The notes beneath the pieces are model-generated. The model searched no databases. It had not been told where the DNA came from and saw only the letters and a list, made by a program, of their open reading frames with translations. 64,000 nucleotides of DNA from Pirellulaceae bacterium. GTDB lineage: Bacteria; Planctomycetota; Planctomycetia; Pirellulales; Pirellulaceae. Position 1 is the first letter of the stretch. The number at the start of each line of letters is the position of its first letter. The stretch is from the NCBI GenBank assembly GCA_018402565.1, contig JAGYIQ010000002.1, positions 372,001 through 436,000 of the forward strand, read 5' to 3'. Positions 51,161-60,090 of this stretch are shown piece by piece. Made by a program: the position numbers and the translations under genes.

Positions 51161-52882
51161 ATGACCTTTCTTGACCCGCAAGGTCGTCCGGCGTCGATTC
51201 ACGCTGGCATCTCGCGCAGCCTCGGAAAGCTACTTGGTGTAGCCGCTTTCTCGAGCTCGCTTTGGTTGTGTGGCACTGCCGCCGCCCAATTGCAAACTGT
51301 GGCCTTCGACAATTTCGAAGACCTGCATCCGACGATGGTTCCGTTTACGATTCCGCTGAACATTTTCGCGGATGGCACGGACTACTCGACACAAATCCGT
51401 ACCGGTACGCCGCGTGAGTGGACGATCGACAACAGCCAGATGGGCAATCCGCCCGGTTCAGCTGCTGGTGGTGTCTGCCAAGAACCTGGCTACAACGGCT
51501 GGACCGCCATGGACGTGGCTTCTTGGACTGCCGAGCAAGGCGCTCAGATTGGTCGGACGACCTTAGGATTGTTGGACCGAAATACCGCTTTGGTGGCCGA
51601 TCCGGATGCCTACTACGACTTCTTGAGTGTCGCTCAGCAGTCGGATGCTTACAACTCGTACATCAGCCGCAGCTACGACTTGACCGGCTTCAATACCAAC
51701 ACATTGCAAATCACTTTCGATTGGGAATTCGCAATCGAAAACAACCAGCGTGGGACCATCGAAGTCTCCTTCGATAACGGTGTCACGTGGCAAATGTTGC
51801 TGGATTTGGTCAAAGGCGACCTGCCCAACAGCACCATCCTGACTGGCCCATCCACTTTCAGTGCCAATGTCGACTTCGTACCCGCTGGCAATCAGATGCT
51901 GTTCCGCATCGGCTGCATCACCGCCGGCAACAACTGGTGGTTTGCGGTGGACAATGTCCACGTGACCACCGGGGACGGCTTCGACGACTTGGAGGACTTC
52001 GAAGGCTTGGAAATGGTGTCATTTTTGGGAGAGCCTCCGGGCGCCAGCCCGCCAACCCAACCTCGCTTCGATGGCACGGACTTCACCAACGTGATTCCGA
52101 ACTGGACGATCGACAACAGCCAGATGCCTGGTTTTTGTCGTGAGCCAGGTTACGACGGTTGGACTTGTATGGACGTTGAGTGCTGGATCAACGAACAGGG
52201 TGGCCAGGGTCGTTCGTTGTTGAGTGGCTTTGCTTTCGACGCTAATGCAGCCTTGGTTGCCGATGGCGATGCGTTCTACGACTTTGACCGCAACTTCGAC
52301 GACACGGGCGGCGCTCCGTCAAACGCGATGACGACGTTCGTCCAACGTGAGTACGATCTGAGCGGCTACGACAATCGCACTTTGCAGATCTCGATGGACT
52401 TCGAATTCCGCATCGAAAACCAACAGCGAGGAACGGTCGAAGTTTCCTTTGACGGCGGTACCACTTGGGTATTGCTGCAGGAATTGAAGCGAGTTGATGG
52501 CGACCCGGCGCTTGGCAACAACCAATACATCATCCGCAGCTCAGAACAGCCCTACGTAGCAGGTACGGATTTCACTGCCCTGCAGACCAAGAAGATGATC
52601 CTGCGTTTGGGCTACCTGGATGCAGGAAACAACTGGTGGTTTGCAGTCGACAACGTCAGAGTTGAAGCCGAACCTTTGACCTTTATCGTCGGCGATGCCA
52701 ACGATGACGGCTTCTTCGATTTCGGTGACCTGGATGCGTTGGTATTGGCTCTGTTTGACCCGACTGAATATGCCAACCAATTCCCGAATGTCAACGTCAA
52801 CGACACGCTGGATTTCTTCGGCGATGGCACGTTTGATTTTGGCGATTTGGAAGCGTTTGTGATTGCTCTGTTGGAAGAGTAG
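51161..52882 (+). CDS. Exported duplicated beta-domain protein with dockerin-like tail
   Basis: 573 residues. After a signal region (about 20-45, LGVAAFSSSLWLCGTAAAQL) come two ~200-residue repeats: each contains WTIDNSQM, QEPGYNGW or REPGYDGW, a DxE/SxWxxEQGxQxGR segment, YDLTGFNTNTLQITFDWEFAIENNQRGTIEVSFDNG and the closing phrase NNWWFAVDNVxV. They resemble jelly-roll adhesin modules; the family is not known to me. The C-terminal ~70 residues hold two calcium-loop-like motifs, GDANDDGFFDFGDLDALVLAL and GDGTFDFGDLEAFVIALLEE, like a dockerin or EF-hand pair. Such tails mediate protein-protein docking on the cell surface. The leader hairpin suggests control of read-through. Confidence 0.75.
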   Translation: MTFLDPQGRPASIHAGISRSLGKLLGVAAFSSSLWLCGTAAAQLQTVAFDNFEDLHPTMVPFTIPLNIFADGTDYSTQIRTGTPREWTIDNSQMGNPPGSAAGGVCQEPGYNGWTAMDVASWTAEQGAQIGRTTLGLLDRNTALVADPDAYYDFLSVAQQSDAYNSYISRSYDLTGFNTNTLQITFDWEFAIENNQRGTIEVSFDNGVTWQMLLDLVKGDLPNSTILTGPSTFSANVDFVPAGNQMLFRIGCITAGNNWWFAVDNVHVTTGDGFDDLEDFEGLEMVSFLGEPPGASPPTQPRFDGTDFTNVIPNWTIDNSQMPGFCREPGYDGWTCMDVECWINEQGGQGRSLLSGFAFDANAALVADGDAFYDFDRNFDDTGGAPSNAMTTFVQREYDLSGYDNRTLQISMDFEFRIENQQRGTVEVSFDGGTTWVLLQELKRVDGDPALGNNQYIIRSSEQPYVAGTDFTALQTKKMILRLGYLDAGNNWWFAVDNVRVEAEPLTFIVGDANDDGFFDFGDLDALVLALFDPTEYANQFPNVNVNDTLDFFGDGTFDFGDLEAFVIALLEE

Positions 52883-52940
52883 TCGTCGTTCCTTTGTTTC
52901 GGACCGAGGGCTGTTTCGCCTCTGGTCAATGTTCCTTCAA

Positions 52941-52974
52941 CTGAAGAAAGTTTTACAATGAAGAAAGTTTTGTT
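52941..52974. repeat. 17-bp duplication spanning a start codon
   Basis: CTGAAGAAAGTTTTACA (52941-52957) is followed directly by ATGAAGAAAGTTTTGTT (52958-52974): 13 of 17 bases are identical and the second copy begins with the ATG of the PEP-CTERM gene. The first copy therefore supplies the sequence where the ribosome binding site would be. Confidence 0.85.
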
Positions 52975-53587
52975 CGCCGCCCTGCTGATGCTGGTGTCGG
53001 CCATGACGAGCACTGCGGCTATGGCCGATATCGTGTTCAGCAACAGCTCGACTGACGCTGCCGCTGGCACCAACGTGACCGTGAATCAAGGTGCCACCGG
53101 TTCGATCTACGTATGGGTCTCCACCGAAGTCGCCCAAACGATCAGCGGCATCTCGTTCAATATCCTGAGCAGTGATTCATCGATCGCCAGCGGCATCGCC
53201 CACACGATCGAGAATCCAGGTACTCCGACCCGCTGGACCACGGTCCAGGCCGGCACGGTCAACACGAACGGCAACCTGTTGAACAACCACCGCGCGTTCA
53301 TCCTGCCTCCGCCGTTGTCCCAAAACCCTGGACTTTCGACCAATGGCTTGAGTGACTTTGTTCTGCACAGTGAACTCAGCTTCACTGCAACTAACATTGG
53401 AACCACCGATCTGACCTTCACACCGACCTCGGCCGGTATCTCCTTCTTGGGAGTTGGCGGAAATCAGTGGAACAACGTGGTCAAGGGAACCGGTTCGATC
53501 ACCGCCGTTCCTGAGCCATCGTCCGCTCTGTTGCTGACCGGTGTGGCTTGTGCTGCTGCGGCTTACCGCCGTCGCCGCGCTTGCTAA
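52958..53587 (+). CDS. PEP-CTERM sorting-signal protein
   Basis: 209 residues. A signal peptide (KKVLFAALLMLVSAMTSTAAMA) precedes a Ser/Thr/Asn-rich beta domain (NVTVNQGATGSIYVWVS, GISFNILSSDSSIASG), and the C-terminus has the PEP-CTERM signature VPEP, a hydrophobic stretch and the Arg-rich end YRRRRAC. Such proteins are processed by an exosortase and displayed or secreted in exopolysaccharide-forming bacteria. No exosortase gene is in the window. A strong terminator follows. The 17-bp duplication at the start codon is unusual. Confidence 0.88.
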   Translation: MKKVLFAALLMLVSAMTSTAAMADIVFSNSSTDAAAGTNVTVNQGATGSIYVWVSTEVAQTISGISFNILSSDSSIASGIAHTIENPGTPTRWTTVQAGTVNTNGNLLNNHRAFILPPPLSQNPGLSTNGLSDFVLHSELSFTATNIGTTDLTFTPTSAGISFLGVGGNQWNNVVKGTGSITAVPEPSSALLLTGVACAAAAYRRRRAC

Positions 53588-53607
53588 AGCGGTAACGTCC
53601 TTGCGAA

Positions 53608-53646
53608 GGGTGCTCCCAGACCATCTGGGAGCACCCCTCTGTTTTT
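53608..53646 (+). terminator. Terminator of the PEP-CTERM gene
   Basis: A perfect 13-bp stem, GGGTGCTCCCAGA and TCTGGGAGCACCC, with a 3-nt loop (53608-53636), followed within 5 bp by TTTTT. It begins 21 bp after the stop codon. Confidence 0.92.
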
Positions 53647-53674
53647 GCTCCTTCCCCTGAATGGTGATTCAATC

Positions 53675-54151
53675 GTGGCCCGTTTTCTCCAAAACTTGCA
53701 TTTACCCCTTACTGCTTGTATACTCCTCTGCTTATCCGGTTGTGCTGGTGATCCGCCCCTGCATAGCCTCAGCGGCAAAGTCACCCTGGGTGGCAAGCCC
53801 TACCCGCGTTTGCTGGTCTACTTTCGACCGATTGAAGGCAAGGTCAATCAATTCAATCTGGGCGTTGGCGAGACGGATGCCAACGGCGTGTTGAGCCTCC
53901 GCTCGACAGCCGGCATGGGTCTCATGGCCGGCAAGTATCGCGTGTCTTTCTCTTGCATGCAGCCCAAAGGTCGCCCCGCCAACCAAGTGCAAAGTTCTGA
54001 CGAAAAGCCAGACGACGACCGTAACGTAGAAATGGTCGAATTGGTCCCCGCGCCCTACGACAACGACACCAACGCAGACACCAGCCCCCTGGAATTTGAG
54101 ATCAAGCCGGGCATGGATAATGTGTTCGAACACGACATACAGGTCAAATAG
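53675..54151 (+). CDS. Small lipoprotein upstream of DUF1559 gene
   Basis: 158 residues from a GTG at 53675. The start is chosen because a lipoprotein signal (VARFLQNLHLPLTACILLCLSGC, Cys23) begins there; the frame opens further upstream at a TTG. The mature part is a beta domain (LSGKVTLGGKPYPRLLVYFRP, GLMAGKYRVSFSC) resembling the carboxypeptidase regulatory-like modules that accompany DUF1559 proteins in planctomycetes. The acidic segment SSDEKPDDDRNVEM is unusual. It lies 113 bp before the DUF1559 gene on the same strand; the pair is typical of the phylum. Confidence 0.72.
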   Translation: MARFLQNLHLPLTACILLCLSGCAGDPPLHSLSGKVTLGGKPYPRLLVYFRPIEGKVNQFNLGVGETDANGVLSLRSTAGMGLMAGKYRVSFSCMQPKGRPANQVQSSDEKPDDDRNVEMVELVPAPYDNDTNADTSPLEFEIKPGMDNVFEHDIQVK

Positions 54152-54264
54152 ACCGTCGACCGTTTCCTCGGAAGCCTGCCGACTGAAATTACCTAACGCC
54201 AATCATTAAATCCACGTCAGACAGAACGTCTCTGTCCGACAACACTCACTTGGAAGGAGCGAAC

Positions 54265-55374
54265 ATGAATACGAATCGAAGCCGCCTCGGCTTCACCCTG
54301 GTCGAACTGTTGGTGGTCATTGCCATCATCGGTGTGCTGATGGGCCTATTACTGCCTGCCGTGCAGATGGCTCGCGAGGCCGCTCGGCGCACCGCCTGCG
54401 GCAATAAACTGCGACAATTGGGCCTGGCTGTCCATAATTTCGCCGGCGTAAAAAAGGACCGTTTCCCGATGTTGGGCGAGGCCGAGGAAGGCGGCCACTG
54501 GACGGCGTTCTTACTGCCCTACATCGAACAGTCCAACGTTTACGATGCACTGACGTTCGGCTCGACCGACTGGGCCCGCAACGCGGCTTGGAGCAACCCG
54601 TCGATCACTTCCGGCAACCCGATCGAACGTCAAATCGCTGCCTGCCACTTGCAACTGGAGGCCTTCCGCTGTCCCTCCTCCGTCCATAACTCGCCCATCT
54701 TTGACGCCTCCTGCTACGTTCCGCCGTGGTTCGTCGCGGCCCGGCAACCGTCCAATTACTTGGGTGTCGTGACCGGCTTGCAACCGCATGACTGGAAGCC
54801 AGGTTCCGGATGGGGTGCCCCCACCCGACCGACCTGGGGCAGCGGCAACGTAACGAAAGGTCACTGGGAACTGGATGGCGTCTTCGGCACCCGTCCGCGC
54901 GGTGCATCGGGTGTCCAAAATCGCTTGAGTCGCGGTGGACAAGCCGGCTATCGCTTCGCCGATGTCACCGACGGACTGTCAAACACGCTGATGATCGGCG
55001 AGGCCGAACCCGATCCAGACTTGGCCTCGATCTCCTCCACCCGCGAAACTCCCAATTCCGGTCGCAAAGATCACTGGGCCATCGGCGGCGATGACTTCGA
55101 CAACTGGGAAGGTACCGATTGGTCCGAAATGGGCGGTTCGACCGCCGTGCGGATCAATTACAGGAAGCCCACAAGCACCCTGAGCCCCTTGGCCCGCGAC
55201 GGCAGCTTGGACTGGGGTGCCTACGAGGTCAGCTTCGGTAGCAATCACCCGGGCATCGCCCAGTTCTGCTTGGGCGATGGTTCGGTCAAGAGCCTACCAG
55301 AAGAAATCGACCCACTCGTGTTCAGCGGCTACGGCACCCGAGCCGGTGGCGAAGTGTTCCCAGTCGAACAGTAA
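54265..55374 (+). CDS. DUF1559 prepilin-like protein
   Basis: 369 residues. The N-terminus is a type-IV prepilin-like signal: NTNRSRLGFTLVELLVVIAIIGVLMGLLLPAVQMAREAARRTAC, with the G-F processing site and a conserved glutamate at +5 of the mature part. The rest is the DUF1559 domain with the family hallmarks CGNKLRQLGLAVHNFAGVKKDRFP, WTAFLLPYIEQSNVYDAL, RCPSSV, DGLSNTLMIGEAEP and the C-terminal FGSNHPGIAQFCLGDGSVKSLPE. These large-copy planctomycete proteins are exported and probably form pilus- or sheath-like structures. AAGGAG precedes the ATG at 54265. A strong terminator follows. Confidence 0.95.
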   Translation: MNTNRSRLGFTLVELLVVIAIIGVLMGLLLPAVQMAREAARRTACGNKLRQLGLAVHNFAGVKKDRFPMLGEAEEGGHWTAFLLPYIEQSNVYDALTFGSTDWARNAAWSNPSITSGNPIERQIAACHLQLEAFRCPSSVHNSPIFDASCYVPPWFVAARQPSNYLGVVTGLQPHDWKPGSGWGAPTRPTWGSGNVTKGHWELDGVFGTRPRGASGVQNRLSRGGQAGYRFADVTDGLSNTLMIGEAEPDPDLASISSTRETPNSGRKDHWAIGGDDFDNWEGTDWSEMGGSTAVRINYRKPTSTLSPLARDGSLDWGAYEVSFGSNHPGIAQFCLGDGSVKSLPEEIDPLVFSGYGTRAGGEVFPVEQ

Positions 55375-55418
55375 GCGACAGCCAAACGCCATACAATCGA
55401 CTCGCTCTGATTCCTTTG

Positions 55419-55452
55419 ACGCTCGTTCCGCCTCCGGAACGAGCGTTTTTTT
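55419..55452 (+). terminator. Terminator of the DUF1559 gene
   Basis: A 12-bp stem ACGCTCGTTCCG / CGGAACGAGCGT with a four-base loop (55419-55446) and a run of seven T residues. It starts 45 bp after the stop codon. Confidence 0.92.
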
Positions 55453-55466
55453 GTTCTCGGCTTAAT

Positions 55467-55704
55467 CCCTTGTGAGCGGCAAGGCGCTAGCCGCCGGTAG
55501 TCCCTGGTCAGCGGCAGGCGCCAGCCGCCGGTAGTCCCTGGTCAGCGGCAAGGCGCTAGCCGCCGGTAGTCCCTGGTCAGCGGCAAGGGCTTAGCCGCCG
55601 GTAGTCCCTGGTGAGCGGCAGGCGCTAGCCGCCGGTAGTCCCTGGTGAGCGGCAAGGCGCTAGCCGCCGGTAGTCCCTAGTGAGCGGCAAGGCGCTAGCC
55701 GCCA
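55467..55704. repeat. 34/35-bp tandem array, seven copies
   Basis: Seven units such as TCCCTGGTGAGCGGCAAGGC followed by GCTAGCCGCCGGTAG, differing by one or two bases and by a single-base indel (34 or 35 bp). Each unit contains the palindromic core GCGGC...GCCGC. The array begins 15 bp after the DUF1559 terminator and ends 122 bp before the next start codon. The same core occurs once behind recG (41616-41642). Units are contiguous with no unique spacers, so it is not a CRISPR array. Confidence 0.92.
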
Positions 55705-55826
55705 CGGTGTGTCTTCCCGCCCGCAAAACGGGTACAATGGCCAGCCCGGGCAGCACACGGCCCCGATGGTCGTGCTGCAAGATCACAGTCGCGGGAACGG
55801 AAGTTTCCAGTTGCGGAATTCAGGTT

Positions 55827-58800
55827 ATGGCTACAAAACAATCGATCGCCAATCGCATGGTGGGTGGGTTCCAAACCCTCATATTGGGAGTCGGTGTGGC
55901 TCTGTTGGCGTCGAATCTCCCACGAGACGCGGCGCTGGCCCAAGACCCGCCCGCCCAAGAACGCGTGGTCCCACACAATCAGGATGGGGTGCCCAACGAG
56001 GCCTACTCGCCGGAACAGGCCCTGAAGGCCATGACGTTGCCCGCCGGGTTCTCGGCCGAGGTGGTCGCCAGTGAACCGGACTTGGTCAACCCCATCGCGA
56101 TGACCTTCGACGAGCGGGGACGGCTGTGGGTCACCGAAAGTTTCGAATACCCACGCCGTGAAGCCGGTCCGGGTCGCGACCGCGTCAAGATCTTGGAGGA
56201 CACCAACGGCGACGGTCGCTTCGATTCGGTCAAGATCTTTGCCGAAGGTCTCAACATTCCATCCGGGATCGCCGTGGGCCACGGCGGTGTATGGGTGGCG
56301 AACTCGCCCGACTTGCTGTTCATGCAGGATACCAACGGGGACGATCGAGCGGACAAGATCGAAGTGGTGGTTACCGGCTTCGGTCGCGACGATACCCATG
56401 AACTGCCCAACTCTTTGACTTGGGGTCCCGACGGTTACCTCTACGGACTCAATGGCGTCTTTAACTACTCGACCATCGAACAAGATGGGCGGACCCACAA
56501 GTTCACCTGCGCCATGTTCCGCATCGACCCACGGACCCGCCAGTTCGAGGTCTTTGCCGAGGGCACCAGCAATCCTTGGGGCATCGCCTTCGACGATCAA
56601 GGCGAGGCGTTTGTCAGTGCGTGTGTGATCGATCATCTGTGGCACATCACCGAAAGTGGTTATTACCTGCGGCAAGCCGGCGCCTACCCGCCGCATACTT
56701 GGATCATCGATTCGATCGTCGATCACAAGCACTTCAAAGCCGCTTACTGTGGCATTCACTACTTCGACTCGCCCGCGTACCCGCCGGAATATCGCGGCAA
56801 GTTGATGATGGGCAACATCCACGGCGGCTCGATCAATGTCGATTCGATCGAGCGGTTCGGCAGCACGTACAAGGGAAGTGGCCAAGAGGATCTGTTGCAA
56901 GCCAACGACGTGTGGTTCATGCCCGTCGCGCAGAAGACGGGGCCAGACGGCTGCCTGTACGTCTTGGATTGGTACGATCGGTACCACTGCTACCAGGACG
57001 CCAATCGCGATCCGGCCGGTATCGATCGCTCCAAAGGACGGCTGTATCGGATTCGCCATCAAGACACGCCCCGTTTCACGAGCGTGGATTTGGGGCAAGA
57101 GTCGAACCGCCAATTGCTGAGGCGTTTGGGCGATGAAAATCTGTACCTGCGGGAGACAGCCCAACGGCTACTCAGCGAACGTTTACTGGAGGGCGTGATC
57201 AGCGGCGAAGAGTTGACCCTTTGGCGACAATGGGTGGTCGATGCTCAACAGCCAATCAAGCTGCGCCGGCATGCGCTCTGGGCCTTGATCGGCGGTTTGG
57301 GATTGACTCCCGAGCTGTGGATGGAGTGCGTGCAGTCGGACGATCCGGTGATTCAAGCTTTCGCGATTCGCGCGGCGGGCAATTACGCGACGCTGTACCG
57401 CGATGCGGATTTAAGTCGAGCCTGGACGGAGTGGTGCCAGCAGGAGTTGCCAGCCTTGGCGACGCGGCCGCTGTCGCCGACCGCCCGCGTCAACTTGATG
57501 ATCGCCGCTCGCAAGGCGTTGGGCCCGACCGGTGTCGCGACGCTGTTGGCTGCCGGGCAATCGAGTGCCGCCGATGATGGGCTCTGGCCGCGGATCCTCT
57601 GGCAAAACCTGCGGGCAATGCTGCTGCAGGACGCAACGTTGGGCGACGCCTTGGCCCGCGAACCGGCCTTCTTGGCTCAACCCCAAGTGACGGAATTGGC
57701 ACCGCGTGTCGCCGAGTTTTTCCTGAGCAGCGGCCGCTTGCCCGCCGCCCTGACATTGGCTGCCAACTTGCCGGCGGGAGGCCCCGGTGACGCGACTCGC
57801 GAGCGAATCTTGCAGTCGATCGAAAAACGCGTCTTGAACGGTGAGGTCCAACCCGCGGCGCTGTTGGCCGCTTTGCAGACCGAGACCCTGGAGACGACAC
57901 GGTTGGCCGCGGCCCCCGAGTACGCTCGGCTGATGGTCGCCGCCGGGGGCAGCGTCAATGTCGCCGATCTGCTGGCGGCCTATCGCAATCCGGACGCCAG
58001 CCCGGCCCAGCGGCAAGCCACCTTCGTAACCCTGGCCTTTGTCGCGCGGGATCCGGCCAAAACCGAGGCCCTCAACGCTTGCTTGGAGCTGGCGAAAGAG
58101 ACCTTCGCCACGGACCTGGCGAGCCCGTTGGCCGGTGCCATGGTCGATGCCTTGGTGCGATTGCCGCAACCGGCCGTTGCGGACCAGTTGGTGCAGACGG
58201 CCATCGGTGCCCCACCGGTGACGCGGACCAAGATCATCGAAGCCCTGACCAATCGACCCGAGTCGGCCAAGGTGCTGTTCCGGGCGATCGGCAGCGGTCC
58301 CCTGGGGCTGACCAAGGAGATGGTCAATGAGACCCAAGTCCAGCGACTGATGTTGATGGGCGACGAAGAATTGGTCGGGCTCATCACGCAAAAGTGGGGC
58401 ACGATGCAGACCGGGCAACGCGGCCTGATGATCGACGAGATGACCCGCGTGCGTCGGATCGTGCGTGAAGTCCCCGGCGACTTCAATCGCGGTTGGGTGG
58501 TGTACGATCGGGTCTGCGGCCAATGTCATCAGTTTGCCGGTCGCGGCGAGAAGGTCGGCCCAGCGATCGACGCCAATGGCCGAGCGTCCCTCTCCCAGTT
58601 GCTCTCGAACATGGTGGACCCGAACTTGGTCATCGGTGCCGACTATCAGGCCAGGTTGGTGGCGACCGCCGATGGTCGCGTGTTCTCAGGACTGGTGGTC
58701 GAAGATACCGCGGAACGTTTGGTGCTCAACCTGCAGGGCGGCAAAACCGTGACCTTGCCGCGCGACGAGATCGAACAGGAACAGATCAGCCCGAACTCGC

Positions 58801-60062
58801 TGATGCCCGAAGGCCAGACCAAACAGATGACCGACCAGGAAATCGCGGACTTGATGTCGATTCTCTTGCTCAACAATCCAAACGATCGCAACAGCGGCTG
58901 GATCCCCGAAGCGCAAGTGCGCGACCTGACCCAGTGGTCGGTCGACCAGTACAACAGCGTGTTGCCCGAGGCCTTTGCTGGCTTTACCACTCGGCAGTGG
59001 TTCGAAGGGGGACTGGGGCTGTTGTCGGAACATCAAGGTCGAGCCTCGATCGTTCGCACCCATCCGGCGGCAGCCGACCAACCGACGATTCTGGAGCGGC
59101 AGGTCACGTTGCCCGCGGAGGAGATGCTGTTGCGCATCGGCGTCCATCATCACGAGGCCGGCAGTTGGCGATTGGTCGTTGGTATCAACGATCAAACGTT
59201 GCACGAGCAAGTTGTCGACTCGACTAGCTGCCCCAACGGCTGGTTGGATCTGGAACTGGATCTCGGTCGCTTCGCAGGCCAAGACATCCAACTGCGTCTG
59301 GAGAACCACAGCCATCAGCAGCAATACAGCTTCGCCTACTGGTCGCATGCCTATCTGGTTTCAGCCACGGCGGAGTTACCCAAAATGCCGGCGGTCAATC
59401 CGGCTGATATGGAGCCCGAGTTTGTCGACCGGCGGAAGCAACCGCCGGTCTTTCCGGCGGAGGAAGGTTGGATTCGACTTTCGCCCGACTATCCGGTGTT
59501 TGTGGATCGACCCAACAAACGAGTGATTGTGGACGGCCAAGTCGTGCAGAACCACGCCATGTTGGAGATGTTTGCCTGCCCAGTCGACTCGGGTAAAGAG
59601 CACGAGTCGGTCGTGGGAGTCTTTAGCAATTCGCAACTGGTACACGCGGGCCTGTTGGCAGTGGGCGCCAAGCCGGGTCATCCCGCCAAGTTCGATCCCG
59701 TATTTGAAGCCGCCAAGGGCGCAAAAATTGTGATCGAGGTGCAATGGAAAGATGCCGAGGGCAACTTGCAGAAAGTACCTGCGCGTCGTTGGGTTCGACA
59801 CATTCGCACCAAAAAAGAATTGGAGATGGACTGGGTGTTCGGCGGTAGCTTGATTTATCGTGACCCAGAAACTGGTCGCGAGTACTACTTGGCCGAAGGC
59901 GGGGAGTTGGTCTGCGTGTCGAACTTTGGCACCGCGACGATGGACCTGCCGACCCCCAGTTCGGTGGATGCCGCGGATCAGATGTTCGAGGCCAACACGG
60001 ACTTGATTCCGCCGTTGGGCACTCCCGTCCGCCTGTTTTTTACGCCCCAACCCCAAGACTGA
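55827..60062 (+). CDS. Giant PVC-type haem-binding dehydrogenase-like protein
   Basis: 1411 residues from the ATG at 55827. A signal peptide (QTLILGVGVALLASNLPRDAAL) precedes a beta-propeller of the glucose/sorbosone dehydrogenase type (about 45-420: NPIAMTFDERGRLWVTES, PSGIAVGHGGVWVANSPDL, NSLTWGPDGYLYGLNG, CLYVLDWYDRYHC), then HEAT-like repeats (about 420-860), a cytochrome c module with haem site C897-GQC-H901 and PVC signature VGPAIDANGRASLSQLLSNMVDPN, and a large C-terminal part (about 1030-1411) with beta-sandwich features (ERQVTLPAEEMLLRIGVHHHEAGSW) that looks like a carbohydrate-binding module. The organisation is that of PVC-type membrane-bound dehydrogenase-domain proteins, thought to oxidise sugars or alcohols in the periplasm. 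Substrate unknown. Confidence 0.88.
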   Translation: MATKQSIANRMVGGFQTLILGVGVALLASNLPRDAALAQDPPAQERVVPHNQDGVPNEAYSPEQALKAMTLPAGFSAEVVASEPDLVNPIAMTFDERGRLWVTESFEYPRREAGPGRDRVKILEDTNGDGRFDSVKIFAEGLNIPSGIAVGHGGVWVANSPDLLFMQDTNGDDRADKIEVVVTGFGRDDTHELPNSLTWGPDGYLYGLNGVFNYSTIEQDGRTHKFTCAMFRIDPRTRQFEVFAEGTSNPWGIAFDDQGEAFVSACVIDHLWHITESGYYLRQAGAYPPHTWIIDSIVDHKHFKAAYCGIHYFDSPAYPPEYRGKLMMGNIHGGSINVDSIERFGSTYKGSGQEDLLQANDVWFMPVAQKTGPDGCLYVLDWYDRYHCYQDANRDPAGIDRSKGRLYRIRHQDTPRFTSVDLGQESNRQLLRRLGDENLYLRETAQRLLSERLLEGVISGEELTLWRQWVVDAQQPIKLRRHALWALIGGLGLTPELWMECVQSDDPVIQAFAIRAAGNYATLYRDADLSRAWTEWCQQELPALATRPLSPTARVNLMIAARKALGPTGVATLLAAGQSSAADDGLWPRILWQNLRAMLLQDATLGDALAREPAFLAQPQVTELAPRVAEFFLSSGRLPAALTLAANLPAGGPGDATRERILQSIEKRVLNGEVQPAALLAALQTETLETTRLAAAPEYARLMVAAGGSVNVADLLAAYRNPDASPAQRQATFVTLAFVARDPAKTEALNACLELAKETFATDLASPLAGAMVDALVRLPQPAVADQLVQTAIGAPPVTRTKIIEALTNRPESAKVLFRAIGSGPLGLTKEMVNETQVQRLMLMGDEELVGLITQKWGTMQTGQRGLMIDEMTRVRRIVREVPGDFNRGWVVYDRVCGQCHQFAGRGEKVGPAIDANGRASLSQLLSNMVDPNLVIGADYQARLVATADGRVFSGLVVEDTAERLVLNLQGGKTVTLPRDEIEQEQISPNSLMPEGQTKQMTDQEIADLMSILLLNNPNDRNSGWIPEAQVRDLTQWSVDQYNSVLPEAFAGFTTRQWFEGGLGLLSEHQGRASIVRTHPAAADQPTILERQVTLPAEEMLLRIGVHHHEAGSWRLVVGINDQTLHEQVVDSTSCPNGWLDLELDLGRFAGQDIQLRLENHSHQQQYSFAYWSHAYLVSATAELPKMPAVNPADMEPEFVDRRKQPPVFPAEEGWIRLSPDYPVFVDRPNKRVIVDGQVVQNHAMLEMFACPVDSGKEHESVVGVFSNSQLVHAGLLAVGAKPGHPAKFDPVFEAAKGAKIVIEVQWKDAEGNLQKVPARRWVRHIRTKKELEMDWVFGGSLIYRDPETGREYYLAEGGELVCVSNFGTATMDLPTPSSVDAADQMFEANTDLIPPLGTPVRLFFTPQPQD

Positions 60063-60090
60063 TCGTGCCAGCCACGACCGGAGGCCAACC

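Noticed and set aside
55467..55704. CRISPR-like array
   Set aside because: Units are contiguous with no unique spacers and no cas genes are near; it is a simple tandem repeat.
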